Assembly: GCA_021801025.1 (NCBI GenBank)
Contig: JAJYYK010000004.1
Location: 124,001 to 188,000, forward strand
DNA length: 64,000 nucleotides
DNA from: Pseudomonadota bacterium
GTDB taxonomy: Bacteria; Pseudomonadota; Gammaproteobacteria; Burkholderiales; Sulfuriferulaceae
Direction: 5' to 3'
The notes below the pieces were generated by a model. The model searched no databases. It had not been told where the DNA came from and saw nothing but the letters and a program-made list of their open reading frames with translations. Shown piece by piece: positions 31,244 through 40,600 of this stretch (within the stretch, counting starts at the first letter, position 1; every line of letters starts with the position of its first letter). The translations under genes were made by a program, and so were the position numbers.

Positions 31244-34135
31244 TTAAAGGCTGCGTGCAACCTCAACAATTTCATAAGCTTCCAACTTGTCACCTACTTC
31301 CAGATCATTGAAATTTTTCACCGACAAACCACAATCGTAACCAAATTTCACTTCCTTCACATCATCCTTGAAGCGTTTGAGTGAATCCAGTTCACCATCG
31401 TGAACCATCACACCATTTCGTAATACTCGCACCCGTGCACCACGTTTCACCACGCCATCGAGCACATGACAACCCGCCACAGTACCCACTTTGGAGATCA
31501 CATAGACCTCACGCACTTCCACCATACCGGTAATATTTTCTTGCAGGTCTGGCGTCAACATACCTGACAGCGCCGCTTTCACCAAATCCACCACTTCATA
31601 GATAATATTGTAATAGCGAATGTCGACATCCAGTGATTCGGCCAATTTACGTGCTGTCGCATCTGCCCGAATATTAAAACCAATTACGACCGCCTTCGAC
31701 GCCATGGCCAAATTCACATCTGATTCCGAGATTGTACCGACTGCGCTGTGCAAAATCTCCACACGCACTTCAGCAGTAGAAATCTTTTGTAAAGAACTGA
31801 CCAGTGCTTCCACAGAACCCTGTACATCGGCTTTGATAATCAGTGGCAGTCGTTTTGCTTCACCCTCACCCATGGAGTCCATAATACTTTCCAACTTGGC
31901 CGCTTGACGCTTGGCCAATTGCACATCACGGAATTTGCCTTGACGGAACAGTGCAATTTCGCGTGCTTTGCGCTCGTCATGCAAGACCATTGCGTCTTCA
32001 CCAGCACGAGGCACATCGGATAAACCCTGAATTTCGACTGGAATTGAAGGGCCTGCTTCCTGCACAGGTTTACCATCTTCATCCAGCATGGCGCGTACGC
32101 GCCCGAATACCGACCCAACCAATAAGACATCACCACGCTTAAGTGTGCCTGATTGCACCAGCAGCGTTGCAACAGGACCACGCCCCTTGTCCAGCCGAGC
32201 TTCGATAATTACCCCGCGCGCTGGAGTCTCACGTGAGGCAGTAAGTTCCAATACTTCGGCTTGCAGCAAGATTGCTTCAATCAGTCCATCAATATTAATG
32301 CCTTTCTTGGCGGAAACCTCAATAAATTGGGTATCACCACCCCATTCTTCCGGCACCACACCTTGCGCAACCAATTCCTGGCGTATGCGCTCCGGATTGG
32401 CTTCAGGCTTATCGATTTTATTTACTGCGACAACCATGGGTACATTGGCTGCCCTGGCATGATGTATTGCTTCGATGGTCTGCGGCATCACGCCATCATC
32501 AGCTGCCACCACCAACACCACCAAATCGGTAACTTTTGCACCACGCGCGCGCATAGCGGTAAACGCCTCGTGACCAGGGGTATCAAGGAAAGTGACCATC
32601 CCTCGCTCTGTTTCTACATGGTAAGCACCGATATGTTGTGTAATCCCGCCCGCTTCACCGCTGGCAACGCGCGCGCGACGAATCGCATCCAGCAATGATG
32701 TTTTACCATGGTCAACGTGGCCCATTACCGTCACAACTGGCGCACGTGGCAACAAAACCACTTCATGCTGTTCAGACTCCTCAAGAAACGCTTCAGGGGT
32801 ATCCAATGGTGCGGGTTTGGCAATATGTCCCATTTCTTCCACCAGAATCATTGCCGTTTCCTGATCAAGGACCTGGTTGATTGTCACCATGGAACCCATC
32901 TTCATCAAGATCTTAATCACTTCAGCTGCCTTGACTGACAACTTGTGCGCTAATTCCGCAACTGTAATGGTTTCAGGTAATAAAACCTCTTGCACAACGG
33001 GTTCTGAAGGGAAGTTAAAATTGCTGTCCGCATCAACTTGCGGCTTATGATGACGACCACCTGATTTGCGGTTGCGCCACGTATCTGCTGCGGGTGCAAC
33101 ACCGCCCCGCGATTTAATGCCTTTTTTGCGCGATTGCGCGTCATTCCATGTACTTTCTTTGGCTTTTGCTGGCACATCACGTGGTTTTTTGTCACCTGGT
33201 TTGTCTGTCCGCGCTGCTTCAGCGGTTTTAGCCACTGGTTTGTGTAGCGTATTCTCACCTTTAGCGGACTTGGCATCGGCAGCCGGAGCCACTGGGTTCC
33301 TGGCCAGATCAGCCGCTTTTGCAGCGTCAGCTACCGCTTGTTCCTGCGCTTGTTTACGACGTTGTTCACGTTCTTGTTTGAGACGAATTTCTTCAGCCTG
33401 ATGGGCATGCAGCGCGGCATGCCGACGAGTTTCTTCTGCCCGGCGCGCCACTTCGTTTTCATCCAGTACGGATCGAATGACTTTACGGCGTTGCACAACA
33501 GGCTCTTCCATCACACCCGCCTTTTTAGGCAAATCGGCTGTGTTTTTAACTTCTGTTCCCACCTCAGGTGTGAAACTGGATTCCAATACAGTCACTTGAC
33601 TGTCAACGACGATGTTCTCGTCCGCAACCAAATCGACCATCACGAATGAGCGCTCATCCAACTCTGTGGCTGGTTCCAGGACGGGCTCAAGCTCATCTGG
33701 ATGAGCCGTCTCTAATTCAACTCCAATCGATGGGGTTTCGCTTACCATTTCGACACCAGAAGGGGTCTCCATATTTTCAGCTTCGACAGCGCCCATATCC
33801 ACTTGCGGAGACAATTCAAGCTTCTCCGGCTCACTCACCGTGCCCTCACGCTTGATCAGCACACGTTTTTTACGCACTTCCACCTGTATCGTACGTGATT
33901 TACCCGTTGAATTATCTGGCCGCCGTATTTCAGTATTTTCTCGCCGGGTTAAGGTAATTTTTCCCTTACCCTCTTGTGCGCCATGTTTTTTGCTCAAATA
34001 ATCCAGTAGACGCGATTTATCTTGCTCGGTCACGACGTCACCCGCCGTTGATTTAATCACCCCGGCTGAACGCAATTGTTCCAGTAGCAACTCAACTGGA
34101 AGCTTTAATTCTTTGGCAAACTGTTCTACATTCAT
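31244..34135 (-). CDS. infB: Translation initiation factor IF-2
   Basis: IF-2 is the GTPase that brings fMet-tRNA to the 30S subunit and promotes subunit joining. The 963 residues comprise an N-terminal IF2 domain, a long charged A/E/K-rich linker (about residues 100-380) and a G domain with [20 protein letters not shown] and NKIDKPEAN. The C-terminal barrel and fMet-tRNA-binding domains follow. It lies between nusA and rbfA in the usual order but is separated from both by unusual gaps containing repeat elements. Confidence 0.97.
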   Translation of the reverse strand: MNVEQFAKELKLPVELLLEQLRSAGVIKSTAGDVVTEQDKSRLLDYLSKKHGAQEGKGKITLTRRENTEIRRPDNSTGKSRTIQVEVRKKRVLIKREGTVSEPEKLELSPQVDMGAVEAENMETPSGVEMVSETPSIGVELETAHPDELEPVLEPATELDERSFVMVDLVADENIVVDSQVTVLESSFTPEVGTEVKNTADLPKKAGVMEEPVVQRRKVIRSVLDENEVARRAEETRRHAALHAHQAEEIRLKQEREQRRKQAQEQAVADAAKAADLARNPVAPAADAKSAKGENTLHKPVAKTAEAARTDKPGDKKPRDVPAKAKESTWNDAQSRKKGIKSRGGVAPAADTWRNRKSGGRHHKPQVDADSNFNFPSEPVVQEVLLPETITVAELAHKLSVKAAEVIKILMKMGSMVTINQVLDQETAMILVEEMGHIAKPAPLDTPEAFLEESEQHEVVLLPRAPVVTVMGHVDHGKTSLLDAIRRARVASGEAGGITQHIGAYHVETERGMVTFLDTPGHEAFTAMRARGAKVTDLVVLVVAADDGVMPQTIEAIHHARAANVPMVVAVNKIDKPEANPERIRQELVAQGVVPEEWGGDTQFIEVSAKKGINIDGLIEAILLQAEVLELTASRETPARGVIIEARLDKGRGPVATLLVQSGTLKRGDVLLVGSVFGRVRAMLDEDGKPVQEAGPSIPVEIQGLSDVPRAGEDAMVLHDERKAREIALFRQGKFRDVQLAKRQAAKLESIMDSMGEGEAKRLPLIIKADVQGSVEALVSSLQKISTAEVRVEILHSAVGTISESDVNLAMASKAVVIGFNIRADATARKLAESLDVDIRYYNIIYEVVDLVKAALSGMLTPDLQENITGMVEVREVYVISKVGTVAGCHVLDGVVKRGARVRVLRNGVMVHDGELDSLKRFKDDVKEVKFGYDCGLSVKNFNDLEVGDKLEAYEIVEVARSL

Positions 34136-34203
34136 ACTAAGGACTCATTTCTAGACGACTTATCATGTGTTGATGTCGATATTTCGTGCACGGGTGAAGC
34201 ATT

Positions 34204-34360
34204 AAGGTCACCAACCCTTTCAGGTCAGTGGATATTTAGTTGGGCAGGGAAAGCACATCCCCTCCCTGACCGCGCCTTTAACCTTGCCCGTCAGGGCGGA
34301 GTACGGCACTCCCACCGACCTAAAGGCCAGGGTTTTAAACCAGCAAGGCAAAAGGATAAA
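34204..34360 (+). repeat. Dispersed repeat, copy B (between infB and nusA)
   Basis: The plus-strand element starts AGGTCACC with a decayed dyad and GTGGATATTTAG, shared with copy C. It continues with GACCGCGCCTTTAAC and CCTAAAGGCC, shared with copy A. It ends TTTTAAACCAGCAAGGCAAA then AGGATAAA, just before an ATG. It is oriented opposite to the nusA-infB operon in which it sits. Confidence 0.8.
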
Positions 34361-34387
34361 CATGCGTTCATTGATAATGAACAAACC

Positions 34388-35860
34388 CTACACAAACCAT
34401 GGCGCACGTGCGGCCATAATCAGACCAGACGCCCGTTCCGCAGCAATCCCGGTCATATCAACCAACTCATCCACACCCAGCTCTGCCAATGCCTCGGCAT
34501 CATGAATACCGTGCTCAGCGAGGCTCAATGCCAATTTATCATCCATGCCTTCAAGCGTCGCCAAGTCAAGCACATCATGTTCAACTTTTTCTTCGTTGAC
34601 AATGGCTTCAGTCAACAAAGCATCGCGCGCACGTGCACGCAACTCGTTCACCAAATCCTCATCAAACCCTTCAATAGTGAGCATCTCACCGATGGGCACA
34701 TAGGCCACTTCTTCTATGCTACTAAACCCCTCGTGCGCCAGAATATCGGCCACTTCCTCATCAACGTCCAGCCTGGAGACAAACAGGGCACGTAAAGCAT
34801 GCGCTTCACCCTCATTTCTCTTTCTGGCTTCTTCGACGGTCATGATATTAAGCTCCCACCCCGTCAATTCCGATGCCAACCTGACATTCTGACCGCCGCG
34901 CCCTATCGCCAGGGCCAGCTGATCCTCATCTAACACAACATCCATGCTGTGCTTTTCTTCATCTACCACAATACTGCTCACCTCAGCAGGTGCCAGCGCA
35001 TTGATCACAAATTGCGCCGCTTCGGGTGACCACAAAATAATATCCACACGCTCACCCGCCAACTCTGCCGTCACGGCCTGTACACGCGACCCACGCATAC
35101 CAACACAAGTGCCGATAGGATCAAGACGCTGATCGTTCGATTTTACTGCAATTTTGGCGCGTATACCTGGATCACGAGCTGCGCCCTTAATCTCCAGCAA
35201 ACCTTCTTCAATTTCAGGGACTTCCAGTTCAAACAATTTCGCGATAAAATCCGGTGCAGTACGTGACAAAATGAGTTGCGGGCCACGTCCACCGCGGTCC
35301 ACTCGCCATAAATAAGCCCGGACACGGTCGCCAACTCGCAGATTTTCTTTTGGAATCATCTGCTCACGTGGCAGCAACGCCTCAATCCGACCCGACTCAA
35401 CAATCACATTCCCGCGCTCGATACGTTTCACCGTACCTGTCACCAAATAGGCTTCCCGTTCCAGGAAATCATTCAGGATCTGTTCGCGTTCCGCATCACG
35501 TATCCGTTGCAAAATGACTTGTTTGGCGGCCTGTGCGCCAATGCGTCCAAAATCGACCGCTTCCAGTGGTTCACGCACCGTGTCGCCCAATTGCATGCCG
35601 GGATGCGACACTTGCGCATCCGTCCAGGCAATTTGATTCTCTGGAAACTCATGGTCATCATCCGGCACAATCAACCAGCAGCGCCACGCCTGGTACTCGC
35701 CTGTAGCACGATCAATTTCGACACGAATATCCGCGCCTTCGTGAAAACTTTTTTTAGTCGCTGAAGCCAAAGCCTGTTCCAGCACACTAAATACAATTTC
35801 ACGATTGACATTTTTTTCTCTGGCCAGAGCATCTGCCAACAGCAAAATTTCGCGGCTCAT
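34388..35860 (-). CDS. nusA: Transcription termination/antitermination factor NusA
   Basis: NusA is an RNA-polymerase-binding factor acting in pausing, termination and antitermination. It has 490 residues: an N-terminal polymerase-binding domain ([16 protein letters not shown]), an S1 domain ([10 protein letters not shown] region), two KH domains ([10 protein letters not shown] and [12 protein letters not shown]) and two C-terminal acidic helix-hairpin repeats. The ATG at 35860 has GGAGG upstream; a TTG six bases earlier is in frame but less likely. It follows rimP by 28 bases. Confidence 0.97.
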   Translation of the reverse strand: MSREILLLADALAREKNVNREIVFSVLEQALASATKKSFHEGADIRVEIDRATGEYQAWRCWLIVPDDDHEFPENQIAWTDAQVSHPGMQLGDTVREPLEAVDFGRIGAQAAKQVILQRIRDAEREQILNDFLEREAYLVTGTVKRIERGNVIVESGRIEALLPREQMIPKENLRVGDRVRAYLWRVDRGGRGPQLILSRTAPDFIAKLFELEVPEIEEGLLEIKGAARDPGIRAKIAVKSNDQRLDPIGTCVGMRGSRVQAVTAELAGERVDIILWSPEAAQFVINALAPAEVSSIVVDEEKHSMDVVLDEDQLALAIGRGGQNVRLASELTGWELNIMTVEEARKRNEGEAHALRALFVSRLDVDEEVADILAHEGFSSIEEVAYVPIGEMLTIEGFDEDLVNELRARARDALLTEAIVNEEKVEHDVLDLATLEGMDDKLALSLAEHGIHDAEALAELGVDELVDMTGIAAERASGLIMAARAPWFV

Positions 35861-35888
35861 ACCCAAAAACCTCCAGCTATCTTAGCCA

Positions 35889-36317
35889 TCACAATTCCGG
35901 CACCAAACGCGACTGATCAATATTGGACATGTCCAATACCATTTCGCGCCCATCCACCATCAACACCAAAGTACGCTCATCCGAGCTCACAATAGTTCCC
36001 ATAAAACGACGTTGCCCGGCCAAAGCCATTCGCAATCGTATTTGCACCTGCCTCCCAATAAAGCGCTGATAGTCAGCCCAGCGCTTTATTGGCCTGTCCA
36101 TGCCCGGAGAAGACACCTCAAGACGTTCATAGGACACATTTTCTACCGCCAGCCAATTGTCCAGGTGATGACTTACCCGTTCGCAGTCTTCCAGAGAAAT
36201 GCCTTCTGGCTGGTCAATAAACACACGCATCAAGCCGCTTTTAACTGAGTATGAAAAGTCAACCAATTCATAACCTAAACCACCAAGCGTCATTTCCAGC
36301 TTCGACTCCAGCGTCAT
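35889..36317 (-). CDS. rimP: Ribosome maturation factor RimP
   Basis: RimP binds the 30S subunit and helps late assembly. It has 142 residues from the ATG at 36317, which has GGAG five bases upstream; a GTG at 36323 is in frame. Typical blocks are LGYELVDFSYS, MRVFID, SLEDCERVSHHLD and LEVSSPGMDRPIKR. It is the first gene of the rimP-nusA-infB-rbfA-truB operon and lies directly downstream of a tRNA cluster. Confidence 0.95.
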   Translation of the reverse strand: MTLESKLEMTLGGLGYELVDFSYSVKSGLMRVFIDQPEGISLEDCERVSHHLDNWLAVENVSYERLEVSSPGMDRPIKRWADYQRFIGRQVQIRLRMALAGQRRFMGTIVSSDERTLVLMVDGREMVLDMSNIDQSRLVPEL

Positions 36318-36331
36318 GCCCACTCCACAAA

Positions 36332-36354
36332 CAAAAAATGGGCATAATGCCCAT
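36332..36354 (-). terminator. Terminator after the tRNA cluster
   Basis: On the minus strand ATGGGCA pairs with TGCCCAT around a TTA loop and is followed by six T. It lies between tRNA-Leu and rimP, so it should end or attenuate tRNA transcription before the rimP operon. Confidence 0.75.
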
Positions 36355-36407
36355 ACGTATTTTCTGACCTAATGGCTCGTTAAATAAATAACAAGCGCCA
36401 ACCACAC

Positions 36408-36496
36408 TGGTGCCCGGAGCCGGAATCGAACCGGCACGCCGATTTCTCAGCGAGGGATTTTAAGTCCCTTGTGTCTACCTATTCCACCACCCGGGC
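36408..36496 (-). tRNA. tRNA-Leu (anticodon TAA)
   Basis: This is a class II tRNA with a long variable arm. The acceptor strands GCCCGGG and TCCGGGC pair (last pair a wobble), and the 3' end is encoded as ACCA. The anticodon loop reads CTTAAAA, giving TAA. The T-arm is GCCGGTTCGATTCCGGC. It is third in a Gly-Cys-Leu cluster. Confidence 0.95.
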
Positions 36497-36498
36497 TT

Positions 36499-36572
36499 TG
36501 GAGGCGGGGGTCGGAATCGAACCGGCGTCCACGGCTTTGCAGGCCGCTGCATAACCACTCTGCCACCCCGCC
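36499..36572 (-). tRNA. tRNA-Cys (anticodon GCA)
   Basis: The cloverleaf has acceptor stem GGCGGGG/CCCCGCC, anticodon loop CTGCAAA (GCA) and T-arm GCCGGTTCGATTCCGAC. CCA is encoded. Only two bases separate it from tRNA-Leu, so the two are surely co-transcribed. Confidence 0.95.
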
Positions 36573-36609
36573 TTACTCTCAACGCACCTCGGCGTACGTA
36601 CCAACTAAA

Positions 36610-36634
36610 AAGGGAAAGCGCACTGCTTTCCCTT
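36610..36634. terminator. Hairpin between tRNA-Gly and tRNA-Cys
   Basis: Ten base pairs form between AAGGGAAAGC 36610-36619 and GCTTTCCCTT 36625-36634, with a five-base loop and T-rich flanks in both directions. On the minus strand it lies within the tRNA cluster, so it could be a partial terminator or a processing site. Confidence 0.55.
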
Positions 36635-36681
36635 CTTTTTAAGCTTGCTTACAGGACTCCTGCAAACCGCTCACAAAATTT

Positions 36682-36757
36682 TGGAGCGGGAAACGAGATT
36701 CGAACTCGCGACCTATACCTTGGCAAGGTATCGCTCTACCAGCTGAGCTATTCCCGC
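36682..36757 (-). tRNA. tRNA-Gly (anticodon GCC)
   Basis: The cloverleaf has acceptor GCGGGAA/TTCCCGC, anticodon loop TTGCCAA (GCC), T-arm GCGAGTTCGAATCTCGT and an encoded CCA. It is first in the Gly-Cys-Leu cluster, the same order and anticodons as glyW-cysT-leuZ of Escherichia coli. Confidence 0.95.
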
Positions 36758-36772
36758 GTCAATGAGCTGTGC

Positions 36773-36800
36773 ATTCTATCATTACACACAAAAATGTCAA
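36773..36800 (-). promoter_or_regulatory. Sigma-70-type promoter of the tRNA cluster
   Basis: On the minus strand TTGACA (36800-36795) is followed after 16 bases by TAGAAT (36778-36773). The -10 box ends 15 bases before the first base of tRNA-Gly. This is a near-consensus promoter, fitting a strongly expressed stable-RNA unit. Confidence 0.85.
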
Positions 36801-37028
36801 TCTTTTTTCATAAACTTGCGCATGCGCCCTGCCGGGTTCCTTGTGACTACCTTGTGACAAAAAATGTCACGAACCCAAGTTTAAACCGAAAAATCAGAGC
36901 GCTATTCAAAACATCACGCGCGAACACCCCAAAAAAATATTTTCGATCAGTTTGTCAAGACTAAATGTCCGCATTGTAAAGACAATCTTAAGATAAAATA
37001 CACCATTATTTTTCATTTCCGTAAACTC

Positions 37029-37394
37029 ATGGACAGCTTGTACCTGCACGGTTTCGACGTGCAACTTATCATTGGCGTGTACGATTGGGAACGCCAGGCA
37101 CCCCGAACGGTGCAACTGGATTTGGATATTGGCTTACCGAACCATCGCGCCTGCTTGTCCGACGACATCGCCGAAACTATTGATTATGCCAAAGTCGCCG
37201 AACGGATACGCCTCTTTGTCACTCAGCGCCAGTTTTATCTCATTGAAGCCCTGGCTGAACAAATTGCTCAATTGGTATTACAGGAATTTCATGCCGCATG
37301 GGTGAAAGTCAGCGCCACCAAACCGGGTATTGTGCCCGGCATCAGCCGCGTAGGTGTCAGTATTATGCGCGACGCGACGCACCAGACGCTTTAA
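37029..37394 (+). CDS. folB: Dihydroneopterin aldolase
   Basis: FolB cleaves 7,8-dihydroneopterin to 6-hydroxymethyl-dihydropterin and glycolaldehyde in folate synthesis. The 121 residues show the small tunnel-fold pattern: GVYDWERQAPRTVQLDLDI, DDIAETIDYAKVAERI, LIEALAEQIA and VKVSATKPGIVPG with the catalytic Lys region. It stands alone on the plus strand opposite xerD. Confidence 0.94.
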   Translation: MDSLYLHGFDVQLIIGVYDWERQAPRTVQLDLDIGLPNHRACLSDDIAETIDYAKVAERIRLFVTQRQFYLIEALAEQIAQLVLQEFHAAWVKVSATKPGIVPGISRVGVSIMRDATHQTL

Positions 37395-37491
37395 CCAGAA
37401 AACGGCCGTTGTCCATTATTTGTTCACACTATTTATCCTGTTTCGCCATACGTCCGACAGGGTACAGGCCCGCGCCAGAACGCACCCAAGC

Positions 37492-38376
37492 CTAACCTCG
37501 CGGATGATGGTGGGCATGGAGCTGTTTCAGCCGTTCTCGCGCCACATGGGTATAAATCTGCGTGGTAGAAATGTCAGCGTGCCCCAACAGCAACTGTACC
37601 ACACGTAAATCCGCACCATGATTCAACAAATGCGTGGCGAAAGCGTGCCGCAGCACATGTGGTGAAGGCAAGACGATTAAACCAGCTTGCAACCCACGGC
37701 GTTTAATCATATACCAGCAGGCTTGCCGGGTGAGCGCATGCCCACGCCCGCTGACGAATACAAAATCACTTTCCCGCGTTTTCAGCAACTCGCCTCGCGC
37801 ACCGAGCAAATAGTCCTTTAAAGCTTGCAAAGCCACCTCGCCCAAAGGAACCAGTCGTTCTTTGCCTCCCTTTCCGTTTGCTTGCACCACACCCGCATTC
37901 GCATCGATCTGGCGCAATCGCAAGCTCACCAGCTCAGACACCCGCAAACCACTTGCATACAAGGTTTCCAGCATCGCTTTGTCTCTTTGTGACAAGGCAT
38001 CTGTACCGGATGGCGCGGCCAGCAAACGCTCCACATCTGCCTCACTGAGATGCTTTGGCAAACTTCTGGGCAAGCGCGGCGCATCCAGTCCCACAACGGG
38101 ATTCATTGATAACAGCGATTCACGTAACGCCCAAGCATAAAAGCGCCGCAAACTGGACACATGACGCGCCGTGCTACGTGGACTCATCTGTGCTGCATAC
38201 CGCGCCGCCAAATAACATTCCAAATCCGCACGCACCACGCCCATGAGTGCTGCGCCTTCCAACCAGACTTCAAATTGACGCACGTCGCGCCGATAGCTCT
38301 CCAGAGTATTGTGGGCCAAACCATGCTCCAGCCACATGGCATCGATAAAACGATCGATCATCTCACTGGGTTTCAT
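37492..38376 (-). CDS. xerD: Site-specific tyrosine recombinase XerD
   Basis: XerD acts with XerC at dif to resolve chromosome dimers. The 294 residues include the N-terminal SAM-like core-binding domain. The catalytic set is the Arg of ASGLRVSELVSL, HVLRHAFATHLL with His-x-x-Arg, GHADIST and the nucleophile Tyr in TQIYTHV. The length is normal. Its start overlaps the end of ogt by 14 bases. No integron or phage genes are nearby, so this is the housekeeping enzyme. Confidence 0.95.
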   Translation of the reverse strand: MKPSEMIDRFIDAMWLEHGLAHNTLESYRRDVRQFEVWLEGAALMGVVRADLECYLAARYAAQMSPRSTARHVSSLRRFYAWALRESLLSMNPVVGLDAPRLPRSLPKHLSEADVERLLAAPSGTDALSQRDKAMLETLYASGLRVSELVSLRLRQIDANAGVVQANGKGGKERLVPLGEVALQALKDYLLGARGELLKTRESDFVFVSGRGHALTRQACWYMIKRRGLQAGLIVLPSPHVLRHAFATHLLNHGADLRVVQLLLGHADISTTQIYTHVARERLKQLHAHHHPRG

Positions 38377-38866
38377 GTGTCAACAACCAGCGTTTATAGC
38401 CCAACTCCGCATTGTTTCGCCCACCCATAAAACCGCCCATGCCTTGACTGGATACCACACGATGACAAGGAATCACTATCGGTAAAGGGTTGGCGCCACA
38501 CGCCTGCCCCACCGCGCGCGGTGCAGAGCCCAATCGCCTTGCCAAGGCACCATAAGTCAGCGTTTCTCCCAATGGAATATCCAGCAAAGCTTCCCATACC
38601 CGACGCTGAAACGGCGTACCCTCAAAGATGCACGACAATTCTGTGAACAATGGGGTATGTGGGTTCTGCCAATAATGCTGTAAAGCTTGCTCCAGACGCA
38701 ACACAACTGAATCATTCAAACGGGGGGACCATAATTCGCCTTCGCGTGGCAAAAATTCGATATGACGCAATCCCGACTCGTCTCCCAGCACACCCAATCG
38801 GGCAAACGGTGCGGCCAACACCGCATCCCATTCTTCAGCCTTGCAAATCTTGCGCATCTTAATCAT
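38363..38866 (-). CDS. ogt: Methylated-DNA--protein-cysteine methyltransferase
   Basis: This enzyme repairs O6-methylguanine by suicide transfer of the alkyl group to a cysteine. The active site VIPCHRVV and the DNA-binding helix segment YGALARRLGSAPRAVGQA are clear. It has 167 residues from the ATG at 38866, which overlaps the upstream gene by eight bases; an ATG three codons later is also possible. It is of the Ogt type, without an Ada N-terminal domain. Confidence 0.93.
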   Translation of the reverse strand: MIKMRKICKAEEWDAVLAAPFARLGVLGDESGLRHIEFLPREGELWSPRLNDSVVLRLEQALQHYWQNPHTPLFTELSCIFEGTPFQRRVWEALLDIPLGETLTYGALARRLGSAPRAVGQACGANPLPIVIPCHRVVSSQGMGGFMGGRNNAELGYKRWLLTHETQ

Positions 38867-40547
38867 ATGCCAACGCCTCACGCGCTTCCGCCTGCAAAGC
38901 CGCATCCGGACACTGTGACAAAATCAATTGATCCAAATGTTTCGCGTCTTCATGCAAACCCGCTTTAGCCAGGCTGGCCGCCGCATCGCGCCGCGCTCGC
39001 CAAGTCAGGGCATCCCTTTCATCTCCTGTCGCACGCAAATACCATAGTGCGGCATCCTTCGGGTTCAGCTCATCCATCATTTTCCCCAGACGCAAGGCAA
39101 TATAACGCTGCTGGGCGGCACTGGCTGCCGGATACATCGTTAACAACAGTTTCTGTCCGGCTGGCGCTTGATCAGTGTATTGACTTAACTGCTCTGCCAG
39201 CAACACCATATCCCAAGCATCTGAACTGGTCATGGCTTGCGGCTGAACTAACCAACTGCTTAAAGCCGTTGTGACCTTCGACCATGCCTGCACGCGCGCA
39301 TACAGTTTCGCCCGCGTGACTTGCCAAGCCATCAGGTCAGCGCCTTCCGGCAAAATGCTTGCATCCTCCCACAACTGCGCCGCATGGGCATCATCGCCCG
39401 TATCCAGCGCCAATTGCCCAAGACGAAACCGCACTGGTGGCGCAAAAGTCCTGGGGGGCAAATCTGGCCACGCCGCCGCAAACAAGCGCAATGCAGTACG
39501 GGGCAAACCATTGCCCGCCAGTAAATCCAGCAATTGCTGCTGAGCCTGTATCTTCAATGCAGGGTCTTTGGCATCACGTGCCAAATAGGACCAGATGGCG
39601 CGTGCCATCACCGGATTTTGCACCAGGACACTTTGCGCCTGCTCTGCCCAGCCCGCATCCGACCCGAATAATAACAAACGCACATTACCAAAACTCTGGG
39701 TCATGTCGTGATACGATTTCCACAACTGTTCAGCACTGGCATCCTGTGGCTGTACAGAAAAATTCAACAAACGCTCATTTACCGCAGCACTCAGGTCATC
39801 CGAATTCATATCAGTGACAATTTTGCGTATCACCTGCAAGGTGGGCAAATCCAAATTTTTATTTTGTAACAGCAATGCCATACGCCCATGCACCGTACTG
39901 TCAAACAGCTTTCTCTGGCTGGCATCCATCAACACCGCTAAAGGGTCATTGTCGGCAAGACTGGCACGCAATCCGGACAAATCCGTTTTTTGCCCTGACT
40001 GCAACACTGCCAGCACATACGCTTTCTGCAAAGCTGGATCAACACCAAAATCCTGCTGATCACGCAACATCAAACTGGCGGCATCGCTGTCGGGATGTGG
40101 CAACAAATGGCTGCGCACCACTAAAGCTCGCATCATCGACATTTCTGCTGGCGCCGGCGTCCACTGCCAGAACAGCCTGGCCAGACTGGCTTGCGCCAGC
40201 GCCCCATTCCCCAGGGCCAATGCTGCGCGCACGTTCAAAATGGCCGCCGCATGCTGCACGTCATCGGGCGTATCGGGTGGCAGTTTGGCAGCGTGGTCCA
40301 CAATCGCTTGCGGCGTACCCGCTTCCGCCAATGCCTGCCATTGCAACCGCAGATAAGCCGATTCTTGTGGCTGTGTCGCAGGCATGGTCGCACGATCCAA
40401 TATCGATAAAGCCAATTCTGCCGCACCGGCATTCATGGCGGCGCTGGCGTCTTCATCCGTATCCGCTTGCGCCATGTGTACACACATGGTCATAGGCAAC
40501 ATCAGCCCCCACAACACGCTCAACATGAAAATACGGGCGCGGTTCAT
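38859..40547 (-). CDS. Exported helical-repeat protein of unknown function
   Basis: This 562-residue protein has an N-terminal signal-like segment (ARIFMLSVLWGLMLPMTM) and a likely cleavage site after AQA. A possible lipobox around the Cys of MTMC is a poor match. The rest is Ala/Leu-rich and helical with TPR-like periodicity, for example the LFAAAWPDLPP and RLGQLALDTGDDAHAAQLWEDA segments. I recognise no catalytic motif. It is divergent from proA and overlaps ogt downstream. The frame opens at 40580, but the ATG at 40547 leaves room for promoters. Confidence 0.6.
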   Translation of the reverse strand: MNRARIFMLSVLWGLMLPMTMCVHMAQADTDEDASAAMNAGAAELALSILDRATMPATQPQESAYLRLQWQALAEAGTPQAIVDHAAKLPPDTPDDVQHAAAILNVRAALALGNGALAQASLARLFWQWTPAPAEMSMMRALVVRSHLLPHPDSDAASLMLRDQQDFGVDPALQKAYVLAVLQSGQKTDLSGLRASLADNDPLAVLMDASQRKLFDSTVHGRMALLLQNKNLDLPTLQVIRKIVTDMNSDDLSAAVNERLLNFSVQPQDASAEQLWKSYHDMTQSFGNVRLLLFGSDAGWAEQAQSVLVQNPVMARAIWSYLARDAKDPALKIQAQQQLLDLLAGNGLPRTALRLFAAAWPDLPPRTFAPPVRFRLGQLALDTGDDAHAAQLWEDASILPEGADLMAWQVTRAKLYARVQAWSKVTTALSSWLVQPQAMTSSDAWDMVLLAEQLSQYTDQAPAGQKLLLTMYPAASAAQQRYIALRLGKMMDELNPKDAALWYLRATGDERDALTWRARRDAAASLAKAGLHEDAKHLDQLILSQCPDAALQAEAREALAYD

Positions 40548-40600
40548 TTTTTGAGTTAAAATCAGTTTTTTGACACGCATTTGACGTCCAGAACCAGAAA

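Noticed and set aside
37492-38376. XerD-like recombinase as a sign of an integrated element
   Set aside because: Length, motifs and housekeeping neighbours match the chromosomal dimer-resolution enzyme; no attachment repeats or phage genes were seen.
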